Source: Jimgerdemannia flammicorona
Lineage: Eukaryota > Mucoromycota > Endogonomycetes > Endogonales > Endogonaceae
Direction: 5' to 3'
Length of the DNA stretch: 13,973 nt
Assembly: GCA_003990745.1 (NCBI GenBank)
Contig: RBNI01004487.1
Location: 1-13,973, forward strand
The number at the start of each line of letters is the position of its first letter. Positions within the stretch are counted from its first letter, which is position 1. Below the pieces are notes generated by a model. That model had not been told where the DNA came from. It did not search any database and was given only the letters and a program-made list of their open reading frames with translations. Of the stretch, positions 9,331-13,973 are shown piece after piece. A program made the position numbers and the translations under genes.

Positions 9331-10029
9331 AAATGCAAAAAATTACTAGATAACCTCCAGTGTGAGGCTCTAGGCCTAATGTCTGCATACCTATACTCTG
9401 TGATACCTGTCTACCTCTACTCGCTTTGCTTGCTCCAGTGCTAAGGCTCTACTCTACTTTGGTCATGAGACTCTAGGCCTGATGTCTGTACCTTCAGGTG
9501 TCAATGATTTTTAGGTTTTTAAACCTATAAGTGACAATTATGTGATGACACATAATTATCATTGGTCTAGTTCTATTTTTGGCATTGTTTATATATATAT
9601 GTATAACATTAGATCACATGACTGGTACCTTTTTCCAATTGTTTCTATATTGGGTTTTTAATGGCCCATCATATGTATAGATCGATGAAGTCTGATTCAG
9701 ACTATTGTTTAGATTAGAGCAAGGTCTAGGTACTTATGCACCATTCTAATTCCAGAATTCTGAGGTTAGCTCCATATATTTATTTACCTGAACTTTGTTC
9801 TCAATTTTGAATAAAGATCACCATGTACTGTGGTGCTGAGGGCAGGTTGTAGATCTATTGCACCTTACTTTGGAAAATACTTTATTCTGTCTCCTTTGTT
9901 TTATTGTGAAAATTCACATAAGCTTATCATTTTCTACTGTTTGACCTTTTACTGCTGATCTTCATATCCACCATAACAGTATCACATCTCACTCTAAATA
10001 ATTCCTCTATTCTCTACTCGTTTTATAAT
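9327..10029 (+). repeat. 3' (outer) pseudo-LTR of the right copy
   Basis: Matches 5424-6123 in the same orientation and 1023-1720 in inverted orientation. It begins at the tttaaaaatg overlapping the RT stop codon, contains AATAAA at 9810-9815, and ends in ttttataat followed by 14 A residues. Overlap of the pLTR start with the RT stop codon is seen here and at the corresponding place in the left copy. Confidence 0.82.
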
Positions 10030-10055
10030 AAAAAAAAAAAAAATTTTTTTTTTTT
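10030..10055. other. A14/T12 junction between the right PLE end and retroposon unit A
   Basis: Fourteen A residues (PLE 3' tail) abut twelve T residues (poly(A) tail of unit A on the other strand). This is the right border of the 9-kb insertion and the left border of the duplicated 500 bp. Two homopolymer tails meeting suggests A/T pairing played a part in the insertion. Confidence 0.7.
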
Positions 10056-11238
10056 ATTTTTATTTTTTTAATAAAATCAAGTCTCTGCAGATTTTTATTA
10101 GAAAAGAACCTAAACTATATAGGTCAAAATCCTCCTTTACCTCCCTCTGAGTACTACTTCTTTAAGCTATAGAGAGAACTAGTAATTCTACTATTTCAGC
10201 TATATAAGAGTAGTATTGCATACTTTTGTCTCAAAAATATATAGATCAGACTTATCTGTTTACTAAAGCTGAATTATTAGAATCAATACTCATGAGAGCA
10301 TACCTATATATTAGATCTAGTAATACTAAAACTGAATAATATAATCCTTCTGATCCTAAATATAGATTAGAGGTAAAGAAAAACCCTCTAACTAACCAAT
10401 AAGAAGCAGAAAGGATTCATGGTAGATAAGTAAAGAACTTATATATAAGACTCTCTCAAATGGACTAATATATGAGCTAGAGTCTGAAAAGACTCCAATC
10501 TCACTCTATGAGTCTATGGGCCTTGATTATATTACTATATCAGCTCTCAGTTCTAGTTGGATACTACTAAATAAGGAAGGTCTCACTCTCTAAGCCTATA
10601 GACCTCAATCACATTACCATATCAGTTCTTAGTTTCAGTTAGGTATAGCTAGGATACTGGATACTATACTACTCTACTCTCTGCTAACTAATCTAAAGGC
10701 CTTACTAAGATAATACCCACTCCAACTCTAATGACTACCCCCAGTCTAGTACTTAACTAGTTTATTATTATTATCCTTCTTCTTATTTATAATGGCCATC
10801 TTCTCCTGATCTCACCTAAAAAACAGTTACCTATACTAGAACTATACTTACTAGAAAGCTCACTAAAGCTCAGAGAGTCTCTTCACAGATACTGATAACT
10901 AACAGATAACTTATACTGATACTTGATATCTAAGGTCAGATAACTCTCTATACTGTCTATAGTATATTAAGATAATACCTTATTGATGATAATAAAAATA
11001 AGAAGACACTAGACTAAAATGAGTATATCTTAGATGTAGTTAGAAATATCAAAAACTGAGAAAACATCAATCAGATACCAATAAAGAGACAACTCAATAC
11101 CATTGTCTATCTCCCACTACCCTGCAATAGATAAAGCAAACCAACCTAAGATAGAGGAGGAGAAGTTGTAGAAAAAAAGCTCAGAAGGTTATCTACTAAA
11201 TCTTATAACTAGTAAGATAGCAGAGAAAGAAGTATCTA
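10044..11238 (-). mobile_element. Retroposon unit A, right portion (duplicated 10044-10543 plus the rest)
   Basis: 10044-10543 repeats 472-972. 10544-11238 is the remainder, running to the 17-bp target duplication. The same ~1.15-kb sequence recurs as unit B (roughly 80% identical by eye) and, partly, as unit C. The sense strand is minus, judged from the T-run at the left end. The sense 5' end (…cttctttctctgctatc) matches the 5' ends of B and C within a few bases, so this is a defined unit and not a random 5' truncation. No ORF longer than a few dozen codons is found. It may derive from the 3' part of a LINE, but I could not identify a domain. Confidence 0.8.
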
Positions 11239-11255
11239 ATTTAGAATTGACTATT
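11239..11255. repeat. 17-bp target-site duplication of unit A, right copy
   Basis: Exact match (atttagaattgactatt) to 457-473. It marks the 5' boundary of unit A and the return to the older hAT-derived sequence. Confidence 0.85.
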
Positions 11256-11279
11256 ATTATTGGAATACTAGACTGATTG

Positions 11280-11444
11280 TTATGTCTTTAAATATATATA
11301 TTTATAAATTTGTTCAAAGTCTAAAGTATTTCTTTTAGCTACTACAAGATCTTTACTACTTGAAAAAACTCTCTCAATTGAAGTACTTATTGCTGAAATA
11401 ACTAAGTAGTCACATACTATTTTTGCTAGATTTGGGAAATCTCT
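11280..11444 (-). pseudogene. hAT transposase C-terminal dimerisation domain (fragment)
   Basis: Minus-strand translation gives FPNLAKIVCDYLVISA followed by ERVFSSSKDLVVAKRNTL and IYLK, ending in TAA at 11282-11280. This matches the conserved hAT C-terminal pattern (FPxLAxxAxxYLxI…ERxFSxxxxxxxxxRxxL…LK), the dimerisation region of hAT DNA transposases. The frame is clean here. Upstream coding sequence is separated by the insertion of retroposon unit B, whose 20-bp target duplication lies within the FPNLA codons, and resumes at 12590. The transposon is therefore an old, split remnant. It would have catalysed cut-and-paste transposition; the catalytic core is not in the window in recognisable form. 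Confidence 0.85.
11425..11444. repeat. 20-bp target-site duplication of unit B, left copy
   Basis: gctagatttgggaaatctct here matches 12590-12609 with two differences, both G versus A. It lies directly left of unit B's T-run. Confidence 0.85.
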
Positions 11445-12589
11445 CTTTTTTTTATATATATAATAGGAATATTCTTTTTGCAGATTTTTATTAAAAGAGA
11501 ACCTAGACTATATAGATCAAACTCTCTCTTACTACTTACTAAATATTATCTCTCTATTAACTTAGATTATTAAATTGTCTAGCAGTTCTATCATTCTAGC
11601 TATATATATATATCAGATACACTAACTTCCACTATATTAACCAGACTTATCAGCTCATCAGAGCTGGATCATTATTATAAATATGAGAGCACACTTATAT
11701 ATTAGATCTAGCAATACTGGGACTGAATAAGAAATAGCTCTCTAAACTCCAAAGAAAGTCTGAGGCAAAGAAAAATCCCTCAACTAACTAACAAGAAGCA
11801 AAGTAGATTTAAGATAAATGAGTATATGAGACCTTCTCAAAAGAACTGATATATGTATAGACTAAGGTCTAAAAAGACTCCACTCCTACTGCAGGTCTCA
11901 ATTATATTATTATATCAGCTCTCAGTTTCAGTCAGATACTGCCAAATAAGAAGATCTCACTCTCTAAGCCTGTGGGCCTCAATTATATTATTATATTAGC
12001 TCCTAATTCTAGTTGGATATAGCCAGAATGTCAGCTCCTACACTATCCCACTATCTATCAGCCAATTGAAAGACTCTATCAAGATAATGTTTATCTCAAC
12101 CCTAATGACCACTCTCAGCCTAGTACTTCACTGATTTACTATTATTACTCTTCTTTCTATCTGTATAATTTTCTCTAAAAAACAGTTACTTATATCAGCA
12201 CTGTACTTACTGAAAAGCTTGTCAAAGCCCAGAGAGCTCTACTATAGATATTAATAATCTGTAGATAATCTATATAACACTTGATGCCCAAGGTTAGCTG
12301 ACTTTATATATAGTTTATAATATACTAAAATAATATCTTATTGATGATAATAAAGAGAAAAAAATTGTTATACCAAAATAGATATATCCCAGATATAGCT
12401 GGAGATATAAAAAATCACAAAAAAGTAGAAAAAGCACTGATCTGATATATATCAATAAAGAGATAACTCATCACTATTGTCTCTCTCTCACTACTCTGCA
12501 AGATAGAGGGGGTATATGTAAGTTGTAGAAAAGAGATTTGGAAGGTTGTCTATCAAAATCTTATAATCAGTATAATAGTGAAGAAAAGG
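11445..12589 (-). mobile_element. Retroposon unit B, complete ~1.15-kb copy
   Basis: Collinear with unit A along its whole length. It starts with a T-run (11446-11453) followed by the conserved gcagatttttatt block, and ends at the shared 5' terminus. It is flanked by a 20-bp target duplication inside the hAT transposase. No CpG and no significant ORF is seen. Length, tail and target duplication fit a non-autonomous element moved by LINE machinery. Confidence 0.82.
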
Positions 12590-12609
12590 GCTAAATTTGG
12601 AAAATCTCT
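12590..12609. repeat. 20-bp target-site duplication of unit B, right copy
   Basis: gctaaatttggaaaatctct, matching 11425-11444 apart from two G-to-A transitions, which gives a minimum estimate of decay since unit B inserted. Confidence 0.85.
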
Positions 12610-13253
12610 ACTATAGTTCTAATATTCCCAATAAATTAAATCAATTAAAAAAACTCAAATAATATTTCAAATTGACCTAATTTAAATATAAGTTCTCAAC
12701 TTACTTGCTACTAAGATAATATATCAACTCTTATTTGAAATTTAATAGTTTTACTTTTTAAATAAGTATCTATCTTCTGCTCAGGATTTGTTATCAGTTT
12801 TTATCTTTTGTTGAATATATATTCATATAGTATAGTATTAATATTATCTTTTACTTCTTCATAATCTTCAGAACTTATTCAATTAATTAATCTAGACAGA
12901 GGAGTATAGTTTTTATTATAAACTATATAAAGTTTATTAAACTTAGCCAATCTCATATATTATATATAGTGCTTAGAATAAATCAAATTGAATCAAATTT
13001 GGACCAAATTTGAAATTCAAAACTAAATATGATAATTTCAAATATATGTATTATAACTCACAACATATATATATACATACTTTCTCAAAGTAATTATATC
13101 AGATATATCTTTTACACCTTCTATAGAGGATATTATAATAATAGTCTCAGTATCAGATATAGCTTCAATAAGTCTAACTTCAATAAGTATAATCTCATCT
13201 GAGAAAGGAAAAGGAAAAGTATAAGAATGATCTGATATTTGAAAAGAGTTCAC
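12590..13253 (-). pseudogene. hAT transposase, upstream part, heavily decayed
   Basis: On the minus strand one frame can be followed from 13253 to 12645 despite about ten stops. It includes stretches such as AKFNKLYIVYNKNYTPLSRL and EDYEEVKDNINTILYEYI that look like genuine protein. A one-base slip in the T7 run (12647-12653) then leads into IDLIYWEY.NYSRDFPNLA, which joins the C-terminal domain at 11444 once unit B is removed. A W-x(n)-FPxLA arrangement is typical just before the hAT dimerisation domain. The upstream part itself has no motif I can name, so its assignment rests on collinearity. The frame closes shortly upstream of 13253. Confidence 0.5.
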
Positions 13254-13320
13254 AAAGAAGCATAAGAAAAATAGAGATATTTAAATCAAATATAACTACT
13301 ATAAGATATTATATAAGACA

Positions 13321-13822
13321 GACTTCTTTCTTTACTATTATATCAGTTATAAGATTTTAGTAAGTAATCTTCTAAGTCTCTTTTCTATAACTTATATCCT
13401 CTCTACCTTGAGTTGGTTTACTATATCTATTACAGAGTAGTAAGAGAGAGGCAATAGTGATGAGTTGCCTCTTTATTAGTATCAGATTAATACTTTCTCT
13501 ATTTTTTCACAGTTTTTAATACCTCTAGCTATATCTGAGATATATATATCCATTTTGGTATAGTATTTTTTTTTTTTTTTACTATTATTAATAAGATGTT
13601 ATTTCAGTATATTATAGACTATATAGAGAGTTAGCCAATCTTGGGTATTAAGTACTAGTATATGTAGATTATCTATAGGTTCTCAGTATCTATAGTGGGA
13701 CTCTCTGAGCTTTAGTAAGCTTTTTGGAGAGCATAGTTCTGGTATAGATAGTAATATTCAGTTGAGAGGAGAAATGACCATTATAGATAAGTAGAGAAAT
13801 AATTATGGTAGACTAGTCAGAT

Positions 13823-13827
<5 letters not shown>
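13321..13827 (+). mobile_element. Retroposon unit C, 5' half, opposite orientation
   Basis: Reads on the plus strand as the sense strand of the unit. It starts at the same 5' end as A and B (cttctttctttactattat), includes the conserved central blocks (gagagaggcaatagtgatga; ctctgagctttagtaagc), and carries a T15 expansion at 13566-13580. It stops at 13827 where unit D's T-run begins. Its 3' half and tail should lie beyond unit D, outside the window. Confidence 0.75.
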
Positions 13828-13873
<46 letters not shown>

Positions 13874-13973
13874 GGAATCATGTTCAGCATATTTTTATTG
13901 GAAGGGAAACTAGACTATATAGGCTAAAACCCTCCCTTATCTCCTACCATGTATTTCCCTTTTTTTTTTTTTG
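13828..13973 (-). mobile_element. Retroposon unit D, poly(A) end, incomplete at window edge
   Basis: A 43-T run (13828-13870) is followed by a copy of the unit's 3' end (tttttattggaagggaaac… actatataggctaaaaccct), matching the starts of units A and B. It retains a CpG (aacggaatc) and a long uninterrupted homopolymer, both consistent with this being the youngest copy. It is inserted into unit C. A further T13 run at 13960-13972 suggests another insertion at the very end. Confidence 0.7.

Larger units (their letters stand above)
5424..10030 (+). mobile_element. Penelope-like retroelement, right copy, full length with two direct pLTRs
   Basis: Order: pLTR (5424-6123), ORF1 (6131-7285), ORF2/RT (7286-9330), pLTR (9327-10029), A-run. 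It is the more complete of the two copies. The RT frame runs from the ORF junction to its TAA without any indel, broken only by point-mutation stops. No GIY-YIG endonuclease signature is seen after the RT C-terminal block, and only about 110 codons separate the RKEYP motif from the stop. This fits the endonuclease-deficient Athena/Coprina branch, which in other organisms is associated with chromosome ends. I see no telomeric repeat array here. Confidence 0.88.

Noticed and set aside
472..10543. Interpreting 472-972 and 10044-10543 as LTRs of one large LTR retrotransposon
   Set aside because: They start with a T-run, lack TG…CA ends, and are parts of a ~1.15-kb unit found elsewhere with its own target duplications. 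The material between them is a PLE pair with its own terminal repeats.
10044..11238. LINE RNase H / CCHC C-terminal domain in the ~1.15-kb unit
   Set aside because: A faint resemblance to the end of fungal Tad-like LINE proteins appeared in more than one frame but required many corrections. It is not strong enough to annotate.
12961..13000. Near-palindrome aatttggaccaaatt as an operator or origin
   Set aside because: Short palindromes are expected in such A/T-rich decayed DNA, and it lies within a degenerate transposase frame.
1..13973. Telomeric repeat arrays, tRNA or rRNA genes, CRISPR arrays
   Set aside because: None seen on either strand. Single TTAGGG/CCCTAA-like words occur only by chance inside coding remnants.

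Overview
The window looks like a gene-free, AT-rich, transposon-packed block of a eukaryotic nuclear genome, most probably a filamentous fungus. The basis is the nested retroelements, a hAT DNA transposon remnant, the absence of any intact host gene, and heavy C-to-T (and G-to-A) decay that has nearly removed CpG. The fungal assignment is an inference. No rRNA, tRNA, CRISPR or bacterial-type gene is visible.

Layout, oldest layer first. The substrate is a decayed hAT-type transposon on the minus strand. Its transposase is in pieces at 12590-13253 and 11280-11444, with its 3' flank running leftward into 1-473. Into it went copies of a poly(A)-tailed retroposon of about 1.15 kb. Unit A is minus strand, at 472-972 plus 10544-11238, with a 17-bp target duplication. 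Unit B is minus strand, at 11445-12589, with a 20-bp target duplication. Unit C is plus strand and begins near 13321. Unit D is minus strand, starts with a 43-T run at 13828, sits inside unit C and runs off the window.

The centrepiece is an insertion of about 9 kb (973-10043) inside unit A: two copies of a Penelope-like retroelement (PLE) head to head. The minus-strand copy is at 1023-5431 and the plus-strand copy at 5424-10030. They form a near-palindrome with 4.4-kb arms and a 182-bp spacer. Each copy has pseudo-LTRs, a Gag-like first ORF ending in cysteine/histidine-rich motifs, and a second ORF with an unmistakable PLE reverse transcriptase (DKNLG, PKv.K..RPIVG, GDFA.FYTRI, GIAMGTNCAP, YIDD, YLDLEI, RKGYP). 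I find no GIY-YIG endonuclease, which points to the endonuclease-deficient Athena/Coprina type. Both copies are pseudogenes, mostly through CAG/CAA/CGA-to-stop changes.

Two points stand out. First, the second ORF lies in the -1 frame relative to the first in both copies. In the left copy the switch falls on an in-phase A AAA AAC slippery heptamer followed at once by a stop, so the parent element probably used -1 ribosomal frameshifting. Second, the palindrome is flanked by a direct duplication of about 500 bp of unit A (472-972 and 10044-10543), far longer than normal target-site duplications. Three copies of one pLTR segment also show the same three CpG sites decaying independently to TG, CA or TA.
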